From: Sphingomonas ginsengisoli An et al. 2013
GTDB lineage: Bacteria > Pseudomonadota > Alphaproteobacteria > Sphingomonadales > Sphingomonadaceae
Reading direction: 5' to 3'
Assembly: GCF_009363895.1 (NCBI RefSeq)
Contig: NZ_CP045434.1
Coordinates: forward strand, 2,746,501-2,810,500
DNA length: 64,000 bases
Positions 18,042-27,546 of this stretch are shown here, piece by piece. Both the position numbers and the translations under genes were made by a program. Numbering within the stretch: the first letter of the stretch is position 1; the number at the start of each line of letters is the position of its first letter. The notes beneath the pieces are model-generated. The model worked only from the letters and a program-made list of their open reading frames with translations, made no database searches and was not told the DNA's origin.

Positions 18042-20948
18042 ATGGCTGACGAACCCACCACCGACGTTTCTGCTACGCGCGATTGGCGCGACACCGTCTT
18101 CCTGCCGAAGACCGCCTTCCCGATGAAGGCCGGGCTGCCGCAGAAGGAGCCGCAGATTCTCAGCCGCTGGCAGGCCGAGCACCTCTACGCTCGCGTCCGG
18201 GAAAGCCGCGCGGGGCGTGAAAAATTCATCCTCCACGATGGCCCGCCTTACGCCAACGGCGACATGCACATCGGCCATGCGCTCAACCACATCCTGAAAG
18301 ACATGGTGGTGCGCACCCAGACTCTGCTCGGCAAGGACGCGCCCTATGTGCCCGGCTGGGACTGCCACGGCCTCCCGATCGAGTGGAAGGTCGAGGAGCA
18401 GTATCGCAAGCAGAAGCGCAACAAGGACGAGGTGCCCCCGGCCGAGTTCCGCGCCGAGTGCCGTGCCTATGCCCAGCAGTGGGTCGACCGCCAGCGCGAG
18501 CAGCTCAAGCGGCTCGGCATCGGCGGCAATTGGGACAAGCCCTACCTCACGATGGACCCCGAGGCGGAGGCGACCATCGTCTCCGAGCTCCTGAAATTCG
18601 CCGCCAACGGCCAGCTCTATCGCGGGGCCAAGCCGGTGATGTGGAGCCCGGTCGAGAAGACCGCGCTGGCCGAGGCCGAGATCGAATATGAGGACGTCAC
18701 CTCGACCCAGATCGACGTGGCGTTCGAGATCGTCGAGAGCCCGATCCCCGAGCTGGTCGGTGCCCATGCGGTGATCTGGACGACCACCCCGTGGACGATC
18801 CCGGTCAATCAGGCGATCGCATATGGGGAAGAGGTCGAGTACCAATTGGTCACTGAGCCAGGTGGTCGTAAGCTTCTAATAGCTACGGAGCTTGAGGACA
18901 GTGTCTTCATGCGGCTGTCCGACGTTCACGACGAATATCGATGGGGCGGCACTTGGCGAGGTAAAGGCTCCGACCTCGCCGGCACCATCGCTCGCCATCC
19001 GATGCATCACCTCGGCGGCTTCTTCGCGACGCCGCGACCGCTGATCCCTGGCCACCACGTCACCACCGACGCCGGCACCGGGCTCGTCCACATGGCGCCC
19101 GACCATGGCGAGGAGGATTTCGAGGTCTGCAAGGCGCACGGCATCGGCCCCGTTTTCGCGGTCGAGGGCGACGGCAAGTATCGCGCCGACTGGCTGTGGC
19201 TGGGCGGGCAGGGGAGCGTCATCAATACGAAGTTCAACGCCCCCGACGGCCCGATCTGCTCGGACCTCAAGGAAGCCGGCGCGCTGCTCAGCGCGAGCGA
19301 TTTCCGCCACAGCTATCCGCACTCTTGGCGCTCGAAGGCGCGGGTCATCTATCGCTGCACGCCGCAATGGTTCGTGCCGATGGACAATCCGCTCGAGCAT
19401 CTGCCCGCGCTCACCCGCTCCGAGCAGCGCTGGGAAGGCGAAGGCGGCAATACGGCGATCGACGACCAGCCCGCGGCCGGCTCGCCGACGCTGCGCGAGC
19501 TGGCGCTGCAGGCGATTGCTGACACCCGCTTCTATCCCGAGAAGGGCCGCAACCGGATTGGCGCGATGGTCGCCGACCGTCCCGACTGGGTGCTCTCGCG
19601 CCAGCGCGCCTGGGGCGTGCCGATCACCCTGTTCGTCGACCGCAAGTCGGGTCAGTATCTGGTCGACCCTGAGGTCAACGCCCGGATCGTCGCTGCGGTC
19701 CGCGAAGGCGGGGTCGATGCCTGGACCGCCGAGGGCGCCGTCGAGCATTTCCTCGGCGCCGACCGCAACCCCGACGACTTCGAGCAGGTTCCCGACATCC
19801 TCGACGTCTGGTTCGACAGCGGCTGCACCCATGTCTTCACGCTCGAGAGCGGGCGCTGGCCCGAGCTGCGCTGGCCCGCCGACCTCTATCTCGAAGGATC
19901 GGACCAGCATCGCGGCTGGTTCCAGTCTTCCCTGCTCGAAAGCTGCGGCACCCGCGGCCGCGCGCCGTACGAAGCGGTGCTGACCCACGGCTTCACCATG
20001 GACCCCAAGGGCATGAAAATGTCCAAGAGCCTGGGGAATACGGTCGATCCCATCAAAGTGATGGAGACCAACGGGGCGGACATCATCCGGCTGTGGGCGC
20101 TGAGCGTCGACTTCACCGAAGACCATCGCATCGGCGACGAGATCCTGCGCGGGGTCGCCGATCAGTATCGCAAGCTCCGCAACACCTTCCGCTACCTGCT
20201 CGGCGCGCTCGACGGATTTGGCGAGGAGGATCGCGTCGCCGACGTCGCGGCGATGCCCGAGCTCGAGCGCTACATGCTCGCGCTGTTGAGCAAGCTCGAC
20301 GCCGAGTTGAAGCGCGCGGTCGTCGACTATGACTTCAACGCCTACACCCGCGCGCTGGGCGACTTCTGCAACAACGACCTGTCGGCCTTCTTCTTCGACA
20401 TCCGCAAGGACAGCCTCTACTGCGATGGCGCGGACGATACGAAGCGGCGGGCGTATCGCACCGTCCTCGACACGCTGTTCCACGCGCTGGTCCGCTACGC
20501 CGCGCCGGTGCTGGTCTTCACCGCCGAGGAAGTTTGGGGGACGCGCTTCCCTGATGGCGACAGCGTTCACCTGCTCGAATGGCCCGAGATCGGCGATTGG
20601 GCCGACCGCCGCCTGACCGAGATCTGGACCGGCTATCGCGCCCTGCGTGAGCAGGTCACCGCCGAGATCGAGCCGATGCGCCGCGAGAAGGAAGTCGGCT
20701 CGAGCCTCGAAGTTCGGGTCGCGCTGGGTTTCCCCGACGACGCCGACCGGCCGATGTTGTCGGCGGCAGAGCTGGCCGAGCTGTTCATCGTGTCGGAAGT
20801 CGTCCTCGACACCGGCCATGTAGTGAGCGGTCCGGCCGTGGCGGTGCAGCGGGTGACCTATGACAAGTGCAACCGCTGCTGGCGGCTGTTGCCCGAGGTC
20901 GAAGCCAATGCGGGCCTGTGCGACCGCTGCAAGGAGGTGGTCGCGTGA
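18042..20948 (+). CDS. ileS: Isoleucyl-tRNA synthetase
   Basis: Predicted 968 aa class I synthetase. HIGH-type motif in GPPYANGDMHIGHALNHILK, the CP1 editing domain including TTPWTIPVNQAIAYGE, and the KMSKS motif in DPKGMKMSKSLGNTVDPIKV. The C-terminal zinc-binding domain is CNRCWRLLPEVEANAGLCDR with a CKE tail. The gene starts at an ATG in the 5' context GCAAATGGC. It is followed by lspA with an overlap. One stretch inside (18841-18900) has clearly lower GC than the rest, see findings. Confidence 0.97.
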   Translation: MADEPTTDVSATRDWRDTVFLPKTAFPMKAGLPQKEPQILSRWQAEHLYARVRESRAGREKFILHDGPPYANGDMHIGHALNHILKDMVVRTQTLLGKDAPYVPGWDCHGLPIEWKVEEQYRKQKRNKDEVPPAEFRAECRAYAQQWVDRQREQLKRLGIGGNWDKPYLTMDPEAEATIVSELLKFAANGQLYRGAKPVMWSPVEKTALAEAEIEYEDVTSTQIDVAFEIVESPIPELVGAHAVIWTTTPWTIPVNQAIAYGEEVEYQLVTEPGGRKLLIATELEDSVFMRLSDVHDEYRWGGTWRGKGSDLAGTIARHPMHHLGGFFATPRPLIPGHHVTTDAGTGLVHMAPDHGEEDFEVCKAHGIGPVFAVEGDGKYRADWLWLGGQGSVINTKFNAPDGPICSDLKEAGALLSASDFRHSYPHSWRSKARVIYRCTPQWFVPMDNPLEHLPALTRSEQRWEGEGGNTAIDDQPAAGSPTLRELALQAIADTRFYPEKGRNRIGAMVADRPDWVLSRQRAWGVPITLFVDRKSGQYLVDPEVNARIVAAVREGGVDAWTAEGAVEHFLGADRNPDDFEQVPDILDVWFDSGCTHVFTLESGRWPELRWPADLYLEGSDQHRGWFQSSLLESCGTRGRAPYEAVLTHGFTMDPKGMKMSKSLGNTVDPIKVMETNGADIIRLWALSVDFTEDHRIGDEILRGVADQYRKLRNTFRYLLGALDGFGEEDRVADVAAMPELERYMLALLSKLDAELKRAVVDYDFNAYTRALGDFCNNDLSAFFFDIRKDSLYCDGADDTKRRAYRTVLDTLFHALVRYAAPVLVFTAEEVWGTRFPDGDSVHLLEWPEIGDWADRRLTEIWTGYRALREQVTAEIEPMRREKEVGSSLEVRVALGFPDDADRPMLSAAELAELFIVSEVVLDTGHVVSGPAVAVQRVTYDKCNRCWRLLPEVEANAGLCDRCKEVVA

Positions 20949-21505
20949 GTGAATTGGTGACCCGCACCCGTCCCACCTTCGGCCTGCTGACGGCGGCCCT
21001 CATCTTCCTCGCCGACCAGCTCAGCAAGTGGCTGGTGGCGGGCCCGCTGGCGCTTCGCGAAGAGGGCGACCGTTTGCTTCTGCTGCCCTTCTTCGACCTG
21101 CTGCGAGTGCATAATCACGGCATCTCGCTCGGGCTGCTGACGGCGTCCAGCAACGCCAGCCGTTGGCTGCTGGTGCTGTTCACCGCTGGTATCGCGGTGT
21201 TGGTCGCAGTGTGGTTGTTCCGCGAGCCGAAGCGTGGCGACCAGCTTGCGCTGGGCATGGTGCTGGGCGGCGCGCTCGGCAACATCATCGACCGTTCGCG
21301 CTATGGCTATGTGCTCGATTTCGCTGACTTTCATCTGCGCGGCGTTCCGCAAGCACTATGCCCCAGCTTCGACAATGGAGTGTGCCGGCCGTTTCTGGTC
21401 TTCAATGTCGCGGACGCAGCGATTAGTATCGGCGTCGTGATCCTGATATTACGGGCTCTGCTGGTGAAAGACCGGCCGCCCAAGGAGAAAGTTCAAAATG
21501 CGTAA
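20945..21505 (+). CDS. lspA: Signal peptidase II (lipoprotein signal peptidase)
   Basis: Predicted 186 aa from a GTG at 20945 that overlaps the ileS stop (GTGA), preceded by GGAGG. Four membrane helices and the conserved motifs DQLSKWLV, NHGISLGLLT, GGALGNIIDRSRYGYVLDFA and FNVADAAISIG (the catalytic Asp pair). It cleaves prolipoproteins at the lipobox Cys in the inner membrane. Between the last two motifs there is a loop, HLRGVPQALCPSFDNGVCRP, which I do not see in the E. coli family consensus. The next gene, a lipoprotein, is itself a likely substrate. Confidence 0.95.
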   Translation: MSELVTRTRPTFGLLTAALIFLADQLSKWLVAGPLALREEGDRLLLLPFFDLLRVHNHGISLGLLTASSNASRWLLVLFTAGIAVLVAVWLFREPKRGDQLALGMVLGGALGNIIDRSRYGYVLDFADFHLRGVPQALCPSFDNGVCRPFLVFNVADAAISIGVVILILRALLVKDRPPKEKVQNA

Positions 21506-21911
21506 GTCGACTCTCGCTTTGGGCCTCGCCGCCGGTGCGGTCCTGCTGTCCGGCTGCTCGAGCTTCGGTGGCGGCAAGACCAAGCGCCTCGACGAGTTCG
21601 CGGTGGCGCGCAACGCGCCGCTGGTGATTCCGCCCGACTATACGCTGACCCCGCCGGCGCCGGGCACCGCTTCGCTGAGCGCGTCGGACGCGCAGCAGCA
21701 GGCGATCCAGGCGCTGTTCGGCGGCGCCGCCCCGCGCTCGGCGAGCGAGACCAGCCTGCTCGACAAGGCTGGCGGCGACCGCGTCGCGCTTGGCATTCGC
21801 AGCAATGTCGGCGACAACGACACCCAGGTGGTCGACAAGGGCGAGACCACGCGTACCCTCCTGGCCGCACCCGCCGCGGACAGCCAGGTGGCCATCGCCT
21901 CGGTTCCGTAA
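21498..21911 (+). CDS. DUF3035 lipoprotein, possible BAM-associated
   Basis: Predicted 137 aa lipoprotein: signal peptide and lipobox LLSGC with C20. The rest is rich in Ala and polar residues and probably extended. I recall DUF3035 (PF11233) being connected with the beta-barrel assembly machine in Caulobacter (BamF); I have not verified this. Overlaps lspA by 8 nt, so it is in the ileS-lspA operon. Confidence 0.75.
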   Translation: MRKSTLALGLAAGAVLLSGCSSFGGGKTKRLDEFAVARNAPLVIPPDYTLTPPAPGTASLSASDAQQQAIQALFGGAAPRSASETSLLDKAGGDRVALGIRSNVGDNDTQVVDKGETTRTLLAAPAADSQVAIASVP

Positions 21912-21941
21912 GCTCGAGCAAGGGAAGGACGCGGGGGACAC

Positions 21942-22490
21942 ATGGCCGACGACAATCTTTCGGGCCGACTGGTCGAGATCGAAGCGATGCTTGACCGTTC
22001 GCGCCGGCGCTTCGAGGAAGGCGCCAAGCTGGTCGAAGAAGCGCACAAGACGATCGCCGAGCTGCAGCAGCAGTTGCTCGGCGCGCCCAATACGGTGCAG
22101 GACGACAGCGACGAGATGGCCTCGCGGCTCTTGTCGACGATCAAGGCGACCGGTGGGGAAATGCCGGCCACCTTGTGCGGCGGCCGCCTGGCGGTCGACC
22201 AGGTCCAGCGGCTGATCCGCATCGACGGCCACCCGATCGCCATCACCGAGATGGAATATCGCGTGCTCGAATTGCTCGCCTTCGCGCGCAACAATGTCGT
22301 CACCCGGACGATGCTGCTGAAGCATCTCTACCGCCGCGCCGACGACCAGCCGCAGCCCAAGATCATCGACGTCTTCATCTCCAAGCTGCGCAAGAAATTG
22401 CGGATGGCGTCGGGCGGGGCAGAGTTCATCGAGACGATTCCTCAGCGCGGCTGGATCCTGCGCGACATCCAGGCCGCCGACGCGGCCTGA
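21942..22490 (+). CDS. CtrA-like winged-helix protein with coiled coil, no receiver
   Basis: Predicted 182 aa. The N-terminal 55 residues form a coiled coil (LEEIEAMLDRSRRR-like: LVEIEAMLDRSRRRFEEGAK). The C-terminal 100 residues form an OmpR/PhoB-type winged helix: ITEMEYRVLELLAFARNNVV, KIIDVFISKLRKKLRM and IETIPQRGWILRD, strikingly similar to the CtrA effector domain. It lacks any Asp-bearing receiver, so it cannot be phosphorylated in the usual way. It could bind CtrA-type DNA sites constitutively or by partner control. Fourth gene of the ileS cluster, followed by a terminator. Confidence 0.75.
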   Translation: MADDNLSGRLVEIEAMLDRSRRRFEEGAKLVEEAHKTIAELQQQLLGAPNTVQDDSDEMASRLLSTIKATGGEMPATLCGGRLAVDQVQRLIRIDGHPIAITEMEYRVLELLAFARNNVVTRTMLLKHLYRRADDQPQPKIIDVFISKLRKKLRMASGGAEFIETIPQRGWILRDIQAADAA

Positions 22491-22499
22491 CCCGGGGGG

Positions 22500-22532
22500 C
22501 GGGCGATCGGCCCGGCGCCGGTGCCCGTTTTT
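22500..22532 (+). terminator. Terminator after the winged-helix gene
   Basis: CGGGC/GCCCG arms (22500-22504 and 22523-22527) enclose the inner palindrome CCGGCGCCGG. TTTTT follows directly at 22528-22532. Confidence 0.6.
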
Positions 22533-22567
22533 ACCATTGATTCACCATTGGCGCGCATGCCCGAGGC

Positions 22568-22906
22568 ATGGCCCAACCGCTTCCCCGCACCGAGTCGCCC
22601 GTCGTATCCGAGGGCGCGCACGCGGCCGCCCACCTCGCCAGCATCCGCCAAGCGCTGCGTACTGCCGACCTCATCGCGGGCAAGACCGCCGCCCAATGCG
22701 CCGAGCCGGTCGATATCACCGAAGTCTGGACCGACCTCCCGCCGCTCCATCGCCAGGCGTTCGCGCGGCGCTCGCAGCGGGTGGCCGACCGCGCGCTGGG
22801 CGGGCTCGAGCTCCTGCTTACGACCCCCAATCCGCATGCCGCCGAGCGGCTGTCGGACGATTTGCGCGCCGGGCTGGCCGAGGTCGAGGCGCTGTTTCGG
22901 CGCTAG
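22568..22906 (+). CDS. Hypothetical protein, 112 aa
   Basis: Predicted soluble helical protein beginning MAQPLPRTESPVVSEG. I do not recognise the family and no motif stands out. Coding codon bias matches the chromosome and the frame ends 4 nt into the convergent sulfurtransferase gene. Weak ribosome binding site (GAGG, 2 nt before the ATG). Confidence 0.5.
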   Translation: MAQPLPRTESPVVSEGAHAAAHLASIRQALRTADLIAGKTAAQCAEPVDITEVWTDLPPLHRQAFARRSQRVADRALGGLELLLTTPNPHAAERLSDDLRAGLAEVEALFRR

Positions 22907-23742
22907 TCGGCCGGGCCGGTGACCTTCGGGGTCGCCGGGTCGCTCCCCCACTCGCTCCAGCTGCCGTCGTAGAGGCGGACTTCGTCGTTGCCGAGCAGGT
23001 GCGCGGCGAAAATGAGGCTGTTGGCGGTGACTCCCGACCCACAACTCGCGACGAACGGCTGCGTCGGATCGACCTGGGCTGAGGCGAAAGCTTCACGCAG
23101 TTCCGCGACCGGACGGAAGGTGCCGTCGGCCCTATACATCCCCGCATAAGGCAGATTGTGCGCGCCCGGCATGTGACCCGGGGCGACGCCCGGTCGCGGG
23201 TCGGCTTCCTCGCCGGTGAAGCGCTTGGCGCCGCGCGCGTCCACGACCGGCAGGCCAAGCCCTCGCAGCAGTTCGTCCTTGTGGACGACGTGATCCTGGC
23301 CCGCGACGGCGTCGAACCGCGCCTCGCGGCGAACCGGATGCCCGCTCTCGAGCGGGCGGCCTTCGGCGACCCATTTGGCCAGCCCGCCGTCGAGGATCGC
23401 CACCTGCGTCGCGCCGAAGTGGCGGAGCATGAACCAGGCCCGCGCCGAGGTCCTGAGGTCGCTGTCGTCGTAGATCACGATGCGGTCGTCGCCGTTGACG
23501 CCCAGGTCGGTCATCGCCGCGCCGAACAGCTCGGCCGAGGGCAGCATGTGCGGAAAGCCCGCGTCATGGTCGCTGTTGGCATCGATGTCGAAGAAGCGGG
23601 CGCCCGGGATGTGTCGCGCCTCATATTCCTCACGCGGGGCGCGGTTGGCGGCGGGCATGTGCCAGCTGGCGTCGAGGACGACGAGGTCGGGCGCGCCGAG
23701 TTCGCCCGCCAGCCATTCGGTGGAAACGAGGTTCTGCATCAT
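22903..23742 (-). CDS. sseA: 3-mercaptopyruvate sulfurtransferase (rhodanese pair)
   Basis: Predicted 279 aa with tandem rhodanese domains. The catalytic loop in the second domain is CGSGVTA ([17 protein letters not shown]), the pattern of mercaptopyruvate rather than thiosulfate sulfurtransferases. Two ATGs occur back to back (23742 and 23739), with GGGAGAGG upstream. The queF stop codon lies within these ATGs, so the two genes are coupled; third gene of the OPT transporter-queF-sseA operon. Confidence 0.88.
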   Translation of the reverse strand: MMQNLVSTEWLAGELGAPDLVVLDASWHMPAANRAPREEYEARHIPGARFFDIDANSDHDAGFPHMLPSAELFGAAMTDLGVNGDDRIVIYDDSDLRTSARAWFMLRHFGATQVAILDGGLAKWVAEGRPLESGHPVRREARFDAVAGQDHVVHKDELLRGLGLPVVDARGAKRFTGEEADPRPGVAPGHMPGAHNLPYAGMYRADGTFRPVAELREAFASAQVDPTQPFVASCGSGVTANSLIFAAHLLGNDEVRLYDGSWSEWGSDPATPKVTGPAD

Positions 23743-24188
23743 CCTCTCCCGCGGTAGCTTGCCACCCCCTGATCGGGCACCCACAGCCCCTCGGGCGGGG
23801 CGGCGGTCTGCCAGAAAACGTCGATCGGAATGCCGCCACGCGGATACCAGTAGCCGCCGATCCGCAGCCAGCGGGGTTTCATCTCTTCGGTGAGGCGCTG
23901 GCCGATCCCGACCGTGATGTCCTCGTGGAAGCCGCAATGATTGCGGAACGAGCCGAGGAACAGCTTGAGGCTCTTCGATTCGACGATCGTTTCACCCGGG
24001 GCATAGTCGATCACCAGATGCGCGAAGTCGGGCTGGCCGGTGACCGGGCAGAGCGAGGTGAATTCGGGCGCGGCGAAACGGACGAGGTAGAGCGATCCGG
24101 CCCGCGGATTGGGGACGTAGTCGAGCTGCGCCTCTTCGGGCGAGCCAGGAAGCGGCGTCGACTGGCCGAGGAAGCGCGGCTCGCTCAT
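23739..24188 (-). CDS. queF: NADPH-dependent preQ0 reductase
   Basis: Predicted 149 aa, the short (YkvM-type) class of QueF. C47 ([12 protein letters not shown]) is the catalytic Cys forming the thioimide and D54 the acid; [20 protein letters not shown] is the NADPH-binding stretch. It reduces the nitrile preQ0 to preQ1 on the queuosine pathway. The start overlaps the OPT transporter stop by 4 nt. Confidence 0.95.
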   Translation of the reverse strand: MSEPRFLGQSTPLPGSPEEAQLDYVPNPRAGSLYLVRFAAPEFTSLCPVTGQPDFAHLVIDYAPGETIVESKSLKLFLGSFRNHCGFHEDITVGIGQRLTEEMKPRWLRIGGYWYPRGGIPIDVFWQTAAPPEGLWVPDQGVASYRGRG

Positions 24189-26215
24189 CGGTAGCTTTCC
24201 TGTGGCGGCGCGGCGTCGGCCGGGTCGGCAGCGGGCATGGTAGCGGCCGCGCGGCGGGTAAGCGCGTAGAGCGCACCGACAGTCAGCGCGAACAGCGCGA
24301 TCGCGAGCGGCATTGCCCAGGCCGTGTCCCCCACCAGTGCAAGGACGTTCGCACTATCCTTCGCACCGACCTTGTCGGCGGCGTAGACCACGATCGCATA
24401 AGCGACGCCCATCAGGCTTTCCCCGACGATCAGCCCGGTCGCCATCAGGACGCCCAGCCGCTCGGCGAAGGCCGGGTTGGCGGCGCGCACGGCCCAGCGG
24501 TTGTAGAACCAGCCGAGCAGCGCGCCCAGCGACACGAACAGCGTCAGTTCCATCGGCAGGTAGATGCCCATGCCAACGGCCAGCGGCGGCAGGCTGTATT
24601 TGCCGCCCGACACGCGCTTGAGCACTTCGTCGATCGCCACCACCACCGCGCCGATCAGCGCGCCGTTGCGAAGCAGCGACCAGTCGAGGCTGCCGCCGAG
24701 GATGCCGGTCGTGATCGAGCTGATCAGCGCCGCCTGCGGAGCGTTCAGCGCGTCCTTGCCCGCCCCCGGAACGCCGACGAAGCCGAGCGTCGAGTTAAGC
24801 ACGTTCAGCACCGGCGGAATGACCAGCGCTCCGAAGATCACGCCGATGATCAGCGCGACCTGCTGCCGCCAGGGCGTCGCCCCGACCAGCTGGCCGGTCT
24901 TGAGGTCCTGGAGATTGTCGTTGGCGATGGTCGCGACGCCGAAGATGATGGCGGTGACCAGCAAGGCGAAGGCGATCAGGCTCTTCGACGCCTCCGGTCC
25001 AAGGCCGCTGGCGACGGTCAGCAGGATGAGCGAGATGCCGACCGCGGTGAGGATGCCGACGCCGCTGACCGGGCTGTTGGAGGCACCGATCAGGCCCGCC
25101 ATGTAGCCGGTGATCGAGGCGATGATCAGCCCCGCGACCATGATGTAGGCGAGTGACATGGCGACCAGCGGCAGCGCGTGGCTGGCGAGCGCCCCAGTGC
25201 CGGCGAAGTCCCACAACAGCAGCCCGATCGGCACCATCGAGGCGAGGATCGCGCCGCCGACGATGGTGATCGGCAGATCGCGCTCGGTGAGCTCGAGCTG
25301 CTCGCCCGCGTCGCGCGCGCGGTTGGCGGCGATCGCCTGGGTGATGCCCCGGATGATCGGGCCGATCACCTTGGCCAGCGTCCACACCGCCGCGACCAGC
25401 ATCGTGCCCGCGCCGATGAAGCGCACCTTGTTGCGGAAGACGTCGCCGATGACCGCTTCAAGGTCGGCGCCCGACGCCAGCCCGGCGAGCCCGCTGTAAT
25501 GAGGGACCAGCCACGTCCAGCTGATCAGCACGCCGACGAACATCGCGATTCCGACCGCCATGCCGACGAGGTGCCCGACCCCGATCAGCGCGAAGGACAG
25601 GCTGGCGGTGACGTGACTCGCCCCGGCGCCGACGCGGAACGACTTGGTCGCGGTGTCGACGATCAGCTTGGTCTTGGTCAGCGTGAAGTAGAGCGCCGAA
25701 ACGACCGAGGCCCAGACGATGGCGACCAGCCCGCGTCGATTCTCTTCGGCCCCGCCGACCCCGGCGCCGACCTTGAGCACTTCGGCCGCGGCCAGGCCTT
25801 CGGGGTAGGGAAGGTCGCTCCCGGTCACCAGCGCCCGGCGCAGGGGGACCGAATAGAGCACGCCAAGAATGCCCCCGAGACCGATCACCAGCAGGCTCAG
25901 CCAGTAGGGGAAGTCGCTCCAATAGCCGATCATGATCAGCCCCGGCAGGACGAAGATAATCGCGCTCAGCGTTCCGGCGGAGGAGGCGATCGTCTGGACG
26001 ATGTTGTTTTCCTGGATGGTGCTGTCGCTGAACAGCTTGAGCACCGCCATCGAGATCACCGCGGCCGGGATCGAGGTCGCGAAGGTGATCCCGAGCTTGA
26101 GCCCGAGATAGACGTTGGCGGCGGTGAACACGACCGTCAGCACCGCGCCGAGCAGGATGCCGCGGATCGTCAGTTCGGTGTGCTTGGCCGGGGCCGTGGT
26201 GGGAATATTCGCCAA
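24185..26215 (-). CDS. OPT-family oligopeptide/metal transporter
   Basis: Predicted 676 aa membrane protein with about 14-16 helices. The start is a TTG at 26215 preceded by GAAGGA, chosen because the frame upstream contains a repeat element rather than coding sequence. Family landmarks include [34 protein letters not shown] and [23 protein letters not shown] proteins import oligopeptides or metal chelates; substrate here unknown. First gene of a translationally coupled operon with queF and sseA. Confidence 0.88.
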   Translation of the reverse strand: MANIPTTAPAKHTELTIRGILLGAVLTVVFTAANVYLGLKLGITFATSIPAAVISMAVLKLFSDSTIQENNIVQTIASSAGTLSAIIFVLPGLIMIGYWSDFPYWLSLLVIGLGGILGVLYSVPLRRALVTGSDLPYPEGLAAAEVLKVGAGVGGAEENRRGLVAIVWASVVSALYFTLTKTKLIVDTATKSFRVGAGASHVTASLSFALIGVGHLVGMAVGIAMFVGVLISWTWLVPHYSGLAGLASGADLEAVIGDVFRNKVRFIGAGTMLVAAVWTLAKVIGPIIRGITQAIAANRARDAGEQLELTERDLPITIVGGAILASMVPIGLLLWDFAGTGALASHALPLVAMSLAYIMVAGLIIASITGYMAGLIGASNSPVSGVGILTAVGISLILLTVASGLGPEASKSLIAFALLVTAIIFGVATIANDNLQDLKTGQLVGATPWRQQVALIIGVIFGALVIPPVLNVLNSTLGFVGVPGAGKDALNAPQAALISSITTGILGGSLDWSLLRNGALIGAVVVAIDEVLKRVSGGKYSLPPLAVGMGIYLPMELTLFVSLGALLGWFYNRWAVRAANPAFAERLGVLMATGLIVGESLMGVAYAIVVYAADKVGAKDSANVLALVGDTAWAMPLAIALFALTVGALYALTRRAAATMPAADPADAAPPQESYR

Positions 26216-26221
26216 GTCTGA

Positions 26222-26252
26222 TCCTTCGTCATTGCGAGCGGCGCGAAGCAAT
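26222..26252. repeat. Dispersed repeat element upstream of OPT gene
   Basis: TTCGTCATTGCGAGCGGCGC then GAAGCAATCC, the type of motif (CGTCATTGCGAGC...GAAGCAATCC) scattered in many alphaproteobacterial intergenic regions. Single copy seen in this window. Confidence 0.45.
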
Positions 26253-26300
26253 CCACCTCACGCCACACCGTCTGAACCGCCGATTGCCGCGCCGCCGTGT

Positions 26301-27506
26301 CTATTCCCACCCGCTCGCCAGGAAACGCGTCGCGAAGGCGCAGTGGAGCGCGACGCCGCGCTCGAGCCAGTCCTCGTGGATGGTCATCTTGCCATTGTGG
26401 AGCGGGGCGCGCGGGCCCGGCTCTTCGCCTGGCGGGGCGACGCCGAGGAAGGCCATCGCGCCGGGCACCTTCTGCAGCACATAGGCGAAGTCCTCGCCGC
26501 CCATGATCGGGGTCGGCATCTCGGCATATTGGCCTTCCCCGAACAGGTCGGTGGCAATTTCGGCGATCAGCCGGGCACCGCGCGGATCGTTGACGCAGGC
26601 GGGATAGCCGGTGTCGATCTTTACCGTGGCGGTGCATTCGTGAGCGGCGGCGACTTGGGTGATGATCCGCTCGAACGCCGCCTTACCGGCTTCGCGCCGC
26701 TCGTCCGACAGGGTGCGCAGCGTGCCTTTGATCTCCACCGTGTCGGGGACGATGTTGTAGGCGGTGCCGGCGTGGATCTGGGTCACCGACAGGATTGCCG
26801 GATCGAAGAAGGGGGTGCGTCGGGCGATGAAGGCTTGCGCCGCGCCGACCGCCTCGCACGCCACCGGAATCGGGTCGATCGCGTCATAGGGCATCGCCGC
26901 ATGCCCGCCGCGGCCGGTGATGGTGGCGTTGAGCGCATCGGTCGAAGCGAGCAGCGCGCCGGCCCGCGTCGTCACCACCCCGCCGGCGATGTTGGGAAAG
27001 ATGTGCAGCGCGAAGGCGGCGTCGGGCGTCGGATCGTCGAGCAGCCTGTCCTCGATCATGAAGCGTGCGCCGTGGTGACCTTCCTCGCCCGGCTGGAACA
27101 TGAAGACGATCGTCCCCGCGAGACTTGCCTGCTGGGCCGAGAGGATACGGGCGGCGCTCGCCAGCATCGCCGAATGGGTGTCGTGACCGCAGGCATGCAT
27201 GTTGCCCTCGACCTGGCTGGCGAAGGGCAGACCGGTCTCCTCGCGGATCGGCAGCGCGTCCATGTCGCCGCGCAGCAGCACGGTGCGGCCCGGCTGCCCG
27301 CCGCGGAGGATCGCGACGAAGCCGCTGGTTGACTGGCTGTCGCGGATTTCGAGCGGCAGCCCGGCAATCGCCGCTTTCAGCTTCTCGGTCGTCCGCGTGC
27401 AATGCAGGCCGAGCTCGGGATCGGCGTGGATCGCTCGGCGCAGTTCGATCATGGAGTCGAATTCGGCTGCGGCAGCCGCGCGGAAGTCGGTGTTGAGCAG
27501 GGTCAT
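26301..27506 (-). CDS. M20-family amidohydrolase (N-acyl amino acid or hippurate type)
   Basis: Predicted 401 aa metallopeptidase-fold hydrolase. Metal ligands sit in HACGHDTHSAMLASAARIL-type sequence (ACGHDTHSAM), GEEGHHGARFMIEDRLL supplies the Glu base region, and IMGGEDFAYVLQKVPGAMAF supplies the C-terminal ligand. The dimerisation insert GRGGHAAMPYDAIDPIPVAC is that of the amidohydrolase subfamily, which cleaves N-acyl amino acids or aryl amides rather than peptides. Cytoplasmic, with no signal peptide. Lies downstream of the sphingolipid pair on the same strand, with 40 nt between, but no obvious functional link. Confidence 0.9.
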   Translation of the reverse strand: MTLLNTDFRAAAAAEFDSMIELRRAIHADPELGLHCTRTTEKLKAAIAGLPLEIRDSQSTSGFVAILRGGQPGRTVLLRGDMDALPIREETGLPFASQVEGNMHACGHDTHSAMLASAARILSAQQASLAGTIVFMFQPGEEGHHGARFMIEDRLLDDPTPDAAFALHIFPNIAGGVVTTRAGALLASTDALNATITGRGGHAAMPYDAIDPIPVACEAVGAAQAFIARRTPFFDPAILSVTQIHAGTAYNIVPDTVEIKGTLRTLSDERREAGKAAFERIITQVAAAHECTATVKIDTGYPACVNDPRGARLIAEIATDLFGEGQYAEMPTPIMGGEDFAYVLQKVPGAMAFLGVAPPGEEPGPRAPLHNGKMTIHEDWLERGVALHCAFATRFLASGWE

Positions 27507-27546
27507 GGCTTTCTCCTGCGCTTGGCGAACGCAGGAGGCAAGCGCC

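Noticed and set aside
18876..20819. Long reading frame opposite ileS on the minus strand
   Set aside because: Antisense to ileS with no recognisable domain; the codon bias belongs to the ileS strand.
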